DNA of 5,664 nucleotides from Peptococcaceae bacterium (lineage in GTDB: Bacteria; Bacillota; Peptococcia; Peptococcales; Peptococcaceae), in NCBI GenBank assembly GCA_017383785.1, contig JAFNVD010000193.1:1-5664 (forward strand), read 5' to 3'. Numbering within the stretch: position 1 is the first letter of the stretch; each line of letters starts with the position of its first letter. The notes below the pieces were generated by a model, which saw only the letters and a list, made by a program, of their open reading frames with translations, ran no database searches and had not been told where the DNA came from. Below are positions 1-5,664 of this stretch, piece by piece. The position numbers were made by a program, and so were the translations under genes.

Positions 1-1
1 G

Positions 2-922
2 GCTTTGTCTGATAACGTATACTTTCAGGAATTAGGTAATCGTGCCGGTATCGATAATATCGCCAAATATGGTGAGATGCTTGGGCTAGATGGCTCTACC
101 GGCATAGACCTTGCATATGAAAGCAGCGGTACGAGAGCGACGGAAGGTCTCCCAACTCCGGAAAAACGCGATATGTATCAGCAAAAAGCAGCTGCCAATC
201 AAGGTGCATATTGGGATAAGAAAATAGAAGAAGCAGAGGCATCGTTTGCAAAAGAATTGGCCAATGCTACAACCGAAGAGGAAAAGGCGAAAATCGAACG
301 TCGTCGTAGAAGTACAATTTCAATCTATCAAAGCGAAAAAGTAATTAATATGAAATGGGCTTCTGAATGGCATGCAGCCGATACCTTTAACGTATCCATC
401 GGACAAGGTAGACAAAACTATACACCGTTGCAGTTGGCCGTATATGCTGCATCCCTGGCTAATGGAGGTACGGTGTATCAGCCATATGTAGTAGACAAAG
501 TGGTAGATGATGCCGGGAATATTGTGCTGCAAAATACACCGGTTGTAAAACAGCAGGCAGACATTAGCGAAGAAACTTTGAGAAAAGTAAAAGAAGCTAT
601 GTGTCGCGTAACCTCCGCCGGTGGTGGTGCATCTGGGTTGTTTGCACATTTTCCGTCAGATATTCGCGTTGCTGCCAAAACCGGGACTGCTCAGCCGGGG
701 CGAGCAGGTTATATTGTAGGCAATAAGCAGTATTACGATGGTTTGTTTATTTGCTATGCACCTGCCGACAATCCACAGGTCGCATTTGCTTGTGTAATGG
801 AATACGGTTATAGTGGGTCCGGGTCTGCCGGTTATGTAGCAAAAGCTGTGCTGGAAGAATATTTCGCACTGAATCAGCCATTGCAGAATACCGATCCGGT
901 GGCAGGTACTGTTGTACAATAA
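2..922 (+). CDS. mrdA: Penicillin-binding protein 2 (peptidoglycan DD-transpeptidase), C-terminal part, 5' end outside window
   Basis: Class B PBP that cross-links peptidoglycan during cell elongation, acting in the periplasm from a membrane anchor and partnered by the SEDS glycosyltransferase RodA, whose gene is downstream. The first complete codon is at base 2; the TTG at base 5 is internal, not a start. Counting that TTG as residue 1, the SxN motif is S2-D3-N4, followed by VYFQELG and GIDNIAKYGEMLGL, which line up with E. coli PBP2. IGQG is at 132-135 and the KTGT box at 225-228 (AAKTGTAQPG). The catalytic SxxK serine, the dimerization domain and the membrane anchor lie upstream of the window. 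Odd feature: between PTPE (50-53) and the WHAADT element (122-127) there are about 67 mostly charged residues where E. coli has about 8-10, so this copy carries an insertion rich in E, K and A that is probably helical. No frameshift is seen, and the gene ends at TAA 920-922. Family assignment is firm; the subtype (PBP2/MrdA rather than another class B PBP) rests on the motif wording and on nearby rodA. Confidence 0.9.
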   Translation, partial: ALSDNVYFQELGNRAGIDNIAKYGEMLGLDGSTGIDLAYESSGTRATEGLPTPEKRDMYQQKAAANQGAYWDKKIEEAEASFAKELANATTEEEKAKIERRRRSTISIYQSEKVINMKWASEWHAADTFNVSIGQGRQNYTPLQLAVYAASLANGGTVYQPYVVDKVVDDAGNIVLQNTPVVKQQADISEETLRKVKEAMCRVTSAGGGASGLFAHFPSDIRVAAKTGTAQPGRAGYIVGNKQYYDGLFICYAPADNPQVAFACVMEYGYSGSGSAGYVAKAVLEEYFALNQPLQNTDPVAGTVVQ

Positions 923-950
923 GGTTTTGGTGAAAGTGCCTTTGCATTAT

Positions 951-985
951 TTGACAAACCATATTCTTGTAGGGTAAACTATAAT
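951..985 (+). promoter_or_regulatory. Likely sigma-70/SigA-type promoter for minCDE (and perhaps rodA)
   Basis: A perfect -35 box TTGACA lies at 951-956 in the gap between mrdA and minC. An 18-base spacer leads to TAAACT at 975-980 (4 of 6 matches to TATAAT). A perfect TATAAT overlaps it at 980-985, but at a spacing of 23, too long for normal use with this -35. Either hexamer would put the transcription start near 985-995, giving a 5' leader of about 20-30 bases before the minC ATG at 1017. No terminator-like hairpin separates mrdA from this site, so read-through from the mrdA transcript is also possible. The call is based on sequence only. Confidence 0.6.
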
Positions 986-1016
986 GATAGAGTACGAATA
1001 AATTGGAGAGAACAAT

Positions 1017-1784
1017 ATGAGCGAAGCAGTAAGTTTTAAAGGAAATAAAGATGGTATTGTGCTCCTTCTGGATTTGAGCGTAGAGTTTGAATCATTGTGT
1101 CAAATGATTGTACAGAAATTGTGGGAGTCTCGCAATTTTCTGGGTGATCATACATCGCTGATTATCAATTCCGGTGCAATTGCACTGAATGATGGCCAGC
1201 GGTTGGCGTTAAAAGTATTGTTGCAGTCATTAGGACATGAAGTGAAATACTTTTTACCGGAAGTACCGGTAGAAGGTACACAGAAAGCAGCAGAACAAAA
1301 AATATCGGAGCCAAAAGTACCTGACAATAAAGTATATGAACCAAAAGTATCTGCACCAAAAGTATCTGCACCTAAAACGGTTGTGCCGGAAATTCCTGTG
1401 CAAACAGAGGCAGAGGTATCTAGCATATCCGAACTTGCAGATATTGAACATTATCTCACCAAAAGTGCATTAGCCGTACGCAAAAATATTCGTTCCGGTC
1501 AGAAAATTAGTTATGATGGCACATTGATTATTTTCGGTGATGTAAATGCCGGTGCTGAGCTGGAGGCTGCGGGACATATTCTGGTGTTGGGTGCATTACG
1601 CGGTGTAGCGCATGCGGGTTGCAAAGGGGACAAAAAAGCAGTGATTTATGCTAATCAGTTGCGTTCCGTACAGCTAAGAATTGCAGATTTGATTGCAAGA
1701 GCACCGGATGGTGAAAATACAAAGAGAAATATTCCTGAGATTGCTAGAATCATAGACAATTATCTGGTGATTGAAGAGGTATAA
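1017..1784 (+). CDS. minC: Septum site-determining protein MinC (FtsZ polymerization inhibitor)
   Basis: MinC blocks FtsZ ring assembly away from mid-cell and is brought to the membrane by MinD. The 255-residue product has the two-domain layout of the family: an N-terminal FtsZ-inhibiting domain (about 1-84), a linker (about 85-145) and a C-terminal beta-helical domain (about 148-232) that dimerizes and binds MinD. The C-domain signature RSGQ is at 159-162 and GALRGVAHAG at 192-201; both are hallmarks of MinC. The linker holds a Lys-Pro-rich pentapeptide repeat (residues 94-123), described separately. After the beta-helix there is a short extra helix-like tail (about 233-255) ending EEV. The ATG is chosen because GGAGAG at 1005-1010 sits 6 bases upstream. 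The gene follows a probable promoter and is separated from minD by only 20 bases, so the two are almost certainly co-transcribed. Confidence 0.95.
   Translation: MSEAVSFKGNKDGIVLLLDLSVEFESLCQMIVQKLWESRNFLGDHTSLIINSGAIALNDGQRLALKVLLQSLGHEVKYFLPEVPVEGTQKAAEQKISEPKVPDNKVYEPKVSAPKVSAPKTVVPEIPVQTEAEVSSISELADIEHYLTKSALAVRKNIRSGQKISYDGTLIIFGDVNAGAELEAAGHILVLGALRGVAHAGCKGDKKAVIYANQLRSVQLRIADLIARAPDGENTKRNIPEIARIIDNYLVIEEV
1296..1385 (+). repeat. In-frame 15-base tandem repeat coding the MinC inter-domain linker
   Basis: Six consecutive 15-base units code for the pentapeptides QKISE, PKVPD, NKVYE, PKVSA, PKVSA and PKTVV (MinC residues 94-123). The units at 1341-1355 and 1356-1370 are identical at the DNA level (CCAAAAGTATCTGCA); the outer ones have diverged. 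The array lies exactly between the FtsZ-inhibiting and MinD-binding domains, so copy-number change would alter linker length without breaking the frame. Confidence 0.85.
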
Positions 1785-1804
1785 GATATAAGGAGGAGTT
1801 TGTT

Positions 1805-2599
1805 ATGGGAGAAGTAATTGTAGTAACATCCGGGAAAGGCGGCGTAGGGAAAACTACCACAGCTGCTAATATCGGTACAGGCCTTGCTGCACAGGGCAAA
1901 AAAGTAGTATTGATGGATACTGATATCGGTCTGCGCAATCTGGACGTAGTAATGGGTCTGGAAAATCGTATTGTATATGATATTGTAGATATTGCAAATG
2001 GTAACTGCAAATTAAAACAGGGTATGATCAAAGATAAACGTTTCCCTGAATTGTATCTGATTCCTGCAGCACAGACAAAAGATAAAAATGCTGTAAACGA
2101 AGAACAGGTACGCGCTATTTGTGAAGAACTGCGCCAGGAAGTAGATTATGTCATCGTAGACTGCCCTGCAGGGATTGAACAAGGGTTCAAAAATGCTATT
2201 GCAGGTGCCGACAGAGCAATCGTAGTAACCAATCCGGAAGTATCTGCGGTACGCGATGCGGATAGAATCATCGGTATGTTGGAAGCCAACGGTTTGGGTA
2301 ATCCTGTATTGGTATTAAACCGTGTGCGCCCAAATATGGTGAAACAGGGCGATATGATGAGCGTAGAAGATATTCTGGAAATCCTGGCAATCAAACTGCT
2401 GGGTGTTATTCCGGATGATGACAACATCGTAATTTCTACCAACCGTGGTGAGCCAACCGTACTGGATCAGCAGTCCAGATCCGGCCAGGCATACCGCAAT
2501 ATTGTAAAACGCATTATGGGTGAAGAAGTGCCTCTGATGAATTTGGATGAACAGGAAGGCTTCTTTACCAGATTGATGAAACTCTTCAAAGGAAACTAG
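1805..2599 (+). CDS. minD: Septum site-determining protein MinD (membrane-cycling ATPase)
   Basis: MinD is a ParA/MinD-type ATPase that binds the inner membrane as an ATP dimer, recruits MinC and is released when MinE stimulates hydrolysis. The 264-residue product shows the deviant Walker A box GKGGVGKTT at 10-18 (signature Lys11, catalytic Lys16), switch I region MDTDIGLRNLD at 37-47 (Asp38, Asp40), and Walker B VIVDCPAGIEQGF at 116-128 (Asp119). The last dozen residues, GFFTRLMKLFKGN, form the amphipathic membrane-targeting helix. Length and every key residue fit functional MinD, with no truncation. The start is fixed by a strong AGGAGGAG at 1791-1798, 6 bases before the ATG. It lies between minC (20 bases upstream) and minE (12 bases downstream). 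Because minE is present, pole-to-pole or patterned Min dynamics of the E. coli kind are expected, rather than a DivIVA-anchored system; that is inference. Confidence 0.97.
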   Translation: MGEVIVVTSGKGGVGKTTTAANIGTGLAAQGKKVVLMDTDIGLRNLDVVMGLENRIVYDIVDIANGNCKLKQGMIKDKRFPELYLIPAAQTKDKNAVNEEQVRAICEELRQEVDYVIVDCPAGIEQGFKNAIAGADRAIVVTNPEVSAVRDADRIIGMLEANGLGNPVLVLNRVRPNMVKQGDMMSVEDILEILAIKLLGVIPDDDNIVISTNRGEPTVLDQQSRSGQAYRNIVKRIMGEEVPLMNLDEQEGFFTRLMKLFKGN

Positions 2600-2603
2600 G
2601 AGG
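2598..2603 (+). promoter_or_regulatory. minE ribosome binding site overlapping the minD stop codon
   Basis: The hexamer AGGAGG uses the last two bases of the minD TAG stop (2597-2599) and sits 8 bases before the minE ATG at 2612. This arrangement suits translational coupling: a ribosome finishing minD uncovers or re-uses the site. It would help hold the MinD:MinE ratio, which is known to control Min oscillation. The coupling itself is inferred. Confidence 0.75.
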
Positions 2604-2611
2604 CAGAAACC

Positions 2612-2881
2612 ATGGCAGGTTTTTTAGATAAATTATTTGGCGGCAGCAAAAATAGTAAAGATGTTGCCAAAGACCGTTTGAAACTGGTATTGATTCATGA
2701 CCGTGCAAGTCTGTCCCCTACCATGATGGAAAATTTGCGCAAAGATTTGGTGCAGGTAATTTCCAAATATCTGGACTTTGATGAAAATGCATTGGATGTG
2801 CAGATGGCTGAGCAGGACAACATGACGATGCTGGAAGTAAATATTCCGGTAGCCAATGTAAAACGCAATAGCGGAATGTAA
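2612..2881 (+). CDS. minE: Cell division topological specificity factor MinE
   Basis: MinE stimulates MinD ATPase activity at the membrane and confines MinC-MinD inhibition away from mid-cell. The 89-residue product matches the usual family length. It has an N-terminal amphipathic membrane-targeting segment (MAGFLDKLFG, 1-10), the MinD-contact region (about 16-31; VAKDRLKLVLIHDR corresponds to the E. coli segment IAKERLQIIVAERR), and the topological specificity domain with LRKDLVQVISKY at 42-53, close to E. coli LRKDILEVICKY. The C-terminal strand is EVNIPV at 75-80. The start follows AGGAGG at a good distance, and the gene ends with tandem stops TAA-TAA at 2879-2884. It is third in the minCDE operon; rodA begins about 33 bases later with no terminator between. 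Confidence 0.95.
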   Translation: MAGFLDKLFGGSKNSKDVAKDRLKLVLIHDRASLSPTMMENLRKDLVQVISKYLDFDENALDVQMAEQDNMTMLEVNIPVANVKRNSGM

Positions 2882-2904
2882 TAAAATGATGATGTAACTA
2901 AGCC

Positions 2905-2912
2905 GAAAGGAG
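2905..2912 (+). promoter_or_regulatory. rodA ribosome binding site, awkwardly spaced to both possible starts
   Basis: GAAAGGAG is the only good Shine-Dalgarno sequence in the minE-rodA gap. It is 2 bases from the in-frame GTG at 2915 (unusually close) and 14 bases from the in-frame ATG at 2927 (unusually far). Neither spacing is ideal, so the true start cannot be decided from this sequence alone. Confidence 0.6.
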
Positions 2913-2914
2913 CG

Positions 2915-4051
2915 GTGTGGACGTTTATGCAGTCTTTTTTACGTCTAGTAAAAAAAATGGATATCAGTATGCTGATTGCAGTGGCGGCCATTATCGCTCT
3001 GGGGCTTGTGGTGCTGGATAGTGCTGCGGCGGCGAAGCAGAGCAATTATGTTATGAAACAGCTCATCTTTGTAGCGGCGGGTGCCTCAAGCATTTTTATC
3101 TTTTTGAAGTTTGATTACAGTGTACTGAAAAATTATTCCCGACAGCTGTATTTTTGTGCCATCGGCCTTCTGATAGCCGTGCTGCTGTTCGGCTCTGTAC
3201 GTGGTGGTGCAAGAGGTTGGTTTGCACTTCCGGGTGGTTTTACATTACAACCGGCGGAGTTTTGCAAAATCCTCTTGATATTGAGTTATGCGCAGTTTTT
3301 ATCCGGGCGTAGGGAAAATTTACAGACCATGCAAGAGTTAATTCCTTGCTTTTTATTTATGGTGCCACCGGTATTACTGTTGTTATTACAGCCGGATTTG
3401 GGCAGTGCATTGGTCTATATTTTCATTATGATTGGCATGCTGTTTATGGCCGGTGCCAATCGCAAAATACTGTTTGGTTTGTTTGGCGGCGGTACCATTG
3501 CATTGATTTTATATCTGATTGGGGTATGGAAATTTGATATATGGTGCCCATTGGAAAAGTATCAGCTCAATCGATTCTTAGTAATGTTTGATCCTACTCT
3601 TGACCCGCAAGGGGCAGGATACAATGTTATGCAGTCCAAAATTGCCATTGGCAATGGTGGATTGACAGGGGAAGGCTTATATATGGGCAGTCAGAGTACA
3701 GGGGCCTTTTTACCGGAACAATGGACCGACTTTATCTTTGCTGTAATGGCAGAAGAACTTGGCTTTATCGGTGCAGGTGCATTATTGCTTTTGTATGCGT
3801 TTTTGTTGTACAGAGGATTGCATGCAGCCATGATGTCCAAAGACTTATACGGTACCTTGGTAGCAGCGGGGATTGTGAGTATGTATTTGTTCCATATTCT
3901 CGAAAACGCAGGCATGACCATGGGCCTTATGCCTGTTACCGGGATTCCATTGCCATTTGTAAGTTATGGCGGAAGCTCAACGCTAACCAATTTGGCAGGG
4001 ATCGCCATACTGCAGAATATTTATATCCATCGGGAACGATTGATGTTTTAA
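2915..4051 (+). CDS. rodA: RodA, SEDS-family peptidoglycan glycosyltransferase of the elongasome
   Basis: RodA polymerizes lipid II into glycan strands for lateral-wall growth and works as a complex with PBP2. From the GTG start the product is 378 residues, almost all hydrophobic, with around ten membrane segments (the first at about 17-35). SEDS signatures in order are GARGWFALPGGFTLQPAEFCK (99-118, with one Gly beyond the usual LPG-F spacing), LQPDLGSALVY (158-168), GEGLYMGSQ (252-260), LPEQWTDFIFAV-AEE (266-281) and the C-terminal GIPLPFVSYGGSS (343-355). Asp272 in TDFIF corresponds to the aspartate essential for polymerase activity in other RodA proteins (E. coli Asp262). An ATG at 2927, four codons in, is an equally plausible start and would give 374 residues; only the extreme N-terminus is affected. 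FtsW is the alternative SEDS protein, but neighbouring mrdA and the wording of the motifs favour RodA. It probably shares the minCDE transcript. Confidence 0.93.
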   Translation: MWTFMQSFLRLVKKMDISMLIAVAAIIALGLVVLDSAAAAKQSNYVMKQLIFVAAGASSIFIFLKFDYSVLKNYSRQLYFCAIGLLIAVLLFGSVRGGARGWFALPGGFTLQPAEFCKILLILSYAQFLSGRRENLQTMQELIPCFLFMVPPVLLLLLQPDLGSALVYIFIMIGMLFMAGANRKILFGLFGGGTIALILYLIGVWKFDIWCPLEKYQLNRFLVMFDPTLDPQGAGYNVMQSKIAIGNGGLTGEGLYMGSQSTGAFLPEQWTDFIFAVMAEELGFIGAGALLLLYAFLLYRGLHAAMMSKDLYGTLVAAGIVSMYLFHILENAGMTMGLMPVTGIPLPFVSYGGSSTLTNLAGIAILQNIYIHRERLMF

Positions 4052-4069
4052 CAGTTGTTTGTTTTAGTA

Positions 4070-4102
4070 TTTGCTTTTGTTTTAAAGAAAAATGAAAGCA
4101 AA
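4070..4102. repeat. Weak AT-rich inverted repeat between rodA and the helicase gene
   Basis: TTTGCTTT (4070-4077) and AAAGCAAA (4095-4102) are perfect 8-base complements around a 17-base loop, and the loop could add a few inner T-A pairs. The stem has only two G-C pairs and neither strand has a run of T after it, so it is a poor intrinsic terminator. It sits in the 84-base gap that ends the min-rodA group. It may mark the transcript end or the helicase leader, or be chance in A/T-rich DNA. No convincing promoter for the helicase gene is visible in the gap. Confidence 0.3.
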
Positions 4103-4135
4103 ATAAATATAAAAGCGAAAAGAAAGAGGTATTTG

Positions 4136-5664
4136 ATGTTACGTTTTTTTGAATTAGATTTGAAAGATGAAATCCTGAGAGCCATTTTAGACATGGGCTT
4201 TGAAGAAGCTACACCAATTCAGGAACAGGCAATCCCGGTAGCATTGACCGGGCAGGACGTGATTGGTCAGGCGCAGACAGGTACAGGTAAAACCGCAGCG
4301 TTTTCTATTCCATTTTTACAGATGGTTACCGAAGATCCTGTATTGCAGGTACTGATTCTGACCCCAACCAGAGAACTGTGTATTCAGGTAGAAAAAGAAA
4401 TTAAAAAACTGAGCAGTTATCTGAAAGTACGTTCTGTGGCTGTATATGGCGGACAGGATATCAATCGACAGATTCGTGAACTGAAAGCGCGTCCACAGAT
4501 TGTAGTAGCAACACCGGGCCGTTTGATGGACCACATGAATCGTAAAACAATCCGTTTGGACAACCTGAAACGTGTAGTACTGGACGAAGCAGATGAAATG
4601 CTGAACATGGGCTTTTTGGAAGACATCGAAACAATCTTGAGTGCATGTCCGGAAGAACGTCATACCATGATGTTCTCTGCGACCATGAAAGACGAAGTCA
4701 AAGCCATTGCAAATAAATTTATGAAAGATCCTGTGCTGGTAAAAGTAGAAGCGCAGGAACTGACCGTACCAACTATCGAGCAGCAGTATTTTGAAGTAAA
4801 AGAACATGACAAATTCAAAATGCTGTGCCGTTTATTAGACATTCACAATCCGGAATTGGCTATGGTATTTGGCCGTACCAAACGTCGTGTAGATGAACTG
4901 ACAGAAGCACTGCAGAAACTGGGCTATCAGGCTGAAGGGCTGCATGGTGATTTGACACAGCGTCATCGTGATATTGTAATGAACAAATTCCGTAACGGTC
5001 AGATTAATATCATGGTAGCAACCGACGTAGCGGCTCGTGGTCTGGACGTAAGCGGTGTTACCCATGTATTTAACTTTGACCTGCCACAGGAAATCGACAG
5101 CTACGTACATCGTATCGGTCGTACCGGTCGTGCAGGGAAAGAAGGTATTGCATTAACCTTCGTAGAACCGAGAGAATTGCCACATCTGAAAACCATTGAA
5201 AAAACCATTCAGCGTAAACTAGATAAAACCAGATTACCATCTGCAACAGACAGCAGACGCAGACGTCAGGAACTGTTGCAAGATACCGTTCGTGATGCTG
5301 TAAATGCCGGCAATGTACTGAACTATCAGGAATTGGCCAACGACTTAATCAACGAATACGATGCAGTAGATGCATTGGCTGCTGCTTTGGAACTGCTGGC
5401 AGGAGATACCGGCCATGAGGCTGCGATCAACGAAATCAAACTGAGTGCAGAACGCCCAATCTATGTACGCCGTACAGAAGAACGCAAACCATCCGGCAAA
5501 GGCCGTGGCGGTTATGGCGGTGGTCGCAGAGGGGATGGCGGTCGTTATCACAGAGATGGTGACAGAGAAGATCGCAAAAAAGATGGTTTCAAAAAAGACG
5601 GTTTCAAAGATGGCCACAAAAAAGATGGCTATAAGAAAGACGGCTACAAAAAAGACGGTTTCAA
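4136..5664 (+). CDS. cshA: CshA-like DEAD-box ATP-dependent RNA helicase, 3' end outside window
   Basis: This ATP-driven RNA helicase belongs to the group involved in mRNA turnover, ribosome assembly and cold adaptation. 509 codons are visible with no stop. The core is complete: Q motif GFEEATPIQ (21-29), motif I AQTGTGKT (46-53), Ia PTREL (77-81), YGGQ (104-107), TPGR (126-129), DEAD (150-153), SAT (181-183), motif IV VFGRTKRRVDEL (from 244), motif V ATDVAARGLD (295-304) and motif VI HRIGRTGR (325-332). Phrases such as FGRTKRRVDEL and GLHGDLTQ closely follow Bacillus CshA, and a helical segment at about 379-423 matches the CshA dimerization region. Then come an RGG/GGYGG-type stretch (about 453-470) and a KKDGF/Y repeat tail still running at the window edge. 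The ATG is preceded by AAAGAGGT, 5 bases away. DeaD/CsdA is the alternative name; whether an RNA-binding domain follows the tail cannot be seen. It is probably transcribed separately from rodA. Confidence 0.93.
   Translation, partial: MLRFFELDLKDEILRAILDMGFEEATPIQEQAIPVALTGQDVIGQAQTGTGKTAAFSIPFLQMVTEDPVLQVLILTPTRELCIQVEKEIKKLSSYLKVRSVAVYGGQDINRQIRELKARPQIVVATPGRLMDHMNRKTIRLDNLKRVVLDEADEMLNMGFLEDIETILSACPEERHTMMFSATMKDEVKAIANKFMKDPVLVKVEAQELTVPTIEQQYFEVKEHDKFKMLCRLLDIHNPELAMVFGRTKRRVDELTEALQKLGYQAEGLHGDLTQRHRDIVMNKFRNGQINIMVATDVAARGLDVSGVTHVFNFDLPQEIDSYVHRIGRTGRAGKEGIALTFVEPRELPHLKTIEKTIQRKLDKTRLPSATDSRRRRQELLQDTVRDAVNAGNVLNYQELANDLINEYDAVDALAAALELLAGDTGHEAAINEIKLSAERPIYVRRTEERKPSGKGRGGYGGGRRGDGGRYHRDGDREDRKKDGFKKDGFKDGHKKDGYKKDGYKKDGF
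5576..5662 (+). repeat. In-frame 15-base tandem repeat coding a KKDG(F/Y) tail
   Basis: Six tandem units code for KKDGF, KKDGF, KDGH, KKDGY, KKDGY and KKDGF (helicase residues 481-509). Five units are 15 bases long; the third (5606-5617) is 12 bases, lacking one Lys codon. Units differ at synonymous positions (GAT/GAC, GGT/GGC, AAA/AAG). The array continues to the window edge, so the total copy number is unknown. The peptide is strongly basic with regularly spaced aromatic residues, consistent with a disordered RNA-binding tail. Confidence 0.85.

Noticed and set aside
5..7. TTG at base 5 as the start of a short PBP-like protein
   Set aside because: The frame is open to the window edge, the sequence begins directly at the SxN motif, and no Shine-Dalgarno sequence can be seen; this is a gene cut by the window, not a truncated gene.
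1296..1385. CRISPR-like or mobile-element repeat
   Set aside because: The 15-base units are contiguous, in frame and code for a protein linker; there are no spacers or terminal inverted repeats.
1148..1451. Minus-strand frames with repetitive products opposite minC
   Set aside because: Their apparent repeats are only the complement of the 15-base linker repeat in minC.
2886..2897. Mini-frame ATG-ATG-ATG-TAA in the minE-rodA gap, possible leader peptide
   Set aside because: Only three codons, no ribosome binding site and no attenuator-like pairing nearby; most likely chance.
3721..4095. Alternative + frame (124 codons) overlapping the end of rodA
   Set aside because: It overlaps the most conserved SEDS motifs of rodA in another frame, has no ribosome binding site and resembles no known family.
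4070..4102. Intrinsic terminator after rodA
   Set aside because: The inverted repeat has only two G-C pairs, a long loop and no following T-run on either strand, so it is listed only as a weak inverted repeat.
4316..4807. Long minus-strand open frame (163 codons) opposite the helicase gene
   Set aside because: It lies wholly antisense to conserved DEAD-box motifs, its product is rich in F, Y, H and C with no recognisable domain, and it reflects the codon bias of the + strand gene.
5345..5617. Minus-strand open frame with a Thr/Ala/Ile-rich product
   Set aside because: It is the antisense reading of the helicase dimerization region, glycine-rich segment and repeat tail; the low-complexity product is a by-product of those repeats.

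Overview
The window looks like a core chromosomal stretch of a Negativicutes-type bacterium: diderm Firmicutes, perhaps Veillonellaceae or a relative. The taxon is inferred from gene content and protein flavour. A complete MinC-MinD-MinE set lies next to elongasome genes (PBP2 and RodA), and the downstream helicase is closest in motif wording to the Firmicutes CshA family. Composition is moderately AT-rich and ribosome binding sites are mostly purine-rich and strong. I see no mobile element, CRISPR array, RNA gene or sign of recent transfer. All five complete or near-complete genes plus the 5' partial gene are on the + strand, and no gene-free stretch exceeds about 95 bases.

Layout: the C-terminal half of a class B penicillin-binding protein 2 (mrdA, cut at the left edge, ends at 922); a 94-base gap holding a likely promoter; minC (1017-1784), minD (1805-2599) and minE (2612-2881), tightly spaced; rodA (2915-4051) after 33 bases; an 84-base AT-rich gap with a weak inverted repeat; then a CshA-like DEAD-box RNA helicase (from 4136) that runs off the right edge inside a repetitive basic tail.

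How the genes fit together: RodA (a SEDS glycosyltransferase) and PBP2 (a transpeptidase) are the two enzymes of the lateral-wall peptidoglycan synthase. MinC, MinD and MinE place the division septum by inhibiting FtsZ away from mid-cell. The cluster therefore joins wall growth and division-site selection, with the Min genes sitting between the two halves of the wall synthase. The helicase belongs to RNA metabolism (RNA unwinding, mRNA decay, cold adaptation) and is probably a separate unit.

I did not find a previously undescribed system. The points most worth a second look are structural variations on known proteins: an approximately 60-residue charged insertion in the PBP2 transpeptidase domain, a Lys-Pro pentapeptide repeat linker in MinC, and a KKDGF/Y repeat tail on the helicase. 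Also of note are an ambiguous rodA start and a promoter with two overlapping -10 candidates ahead of minC.
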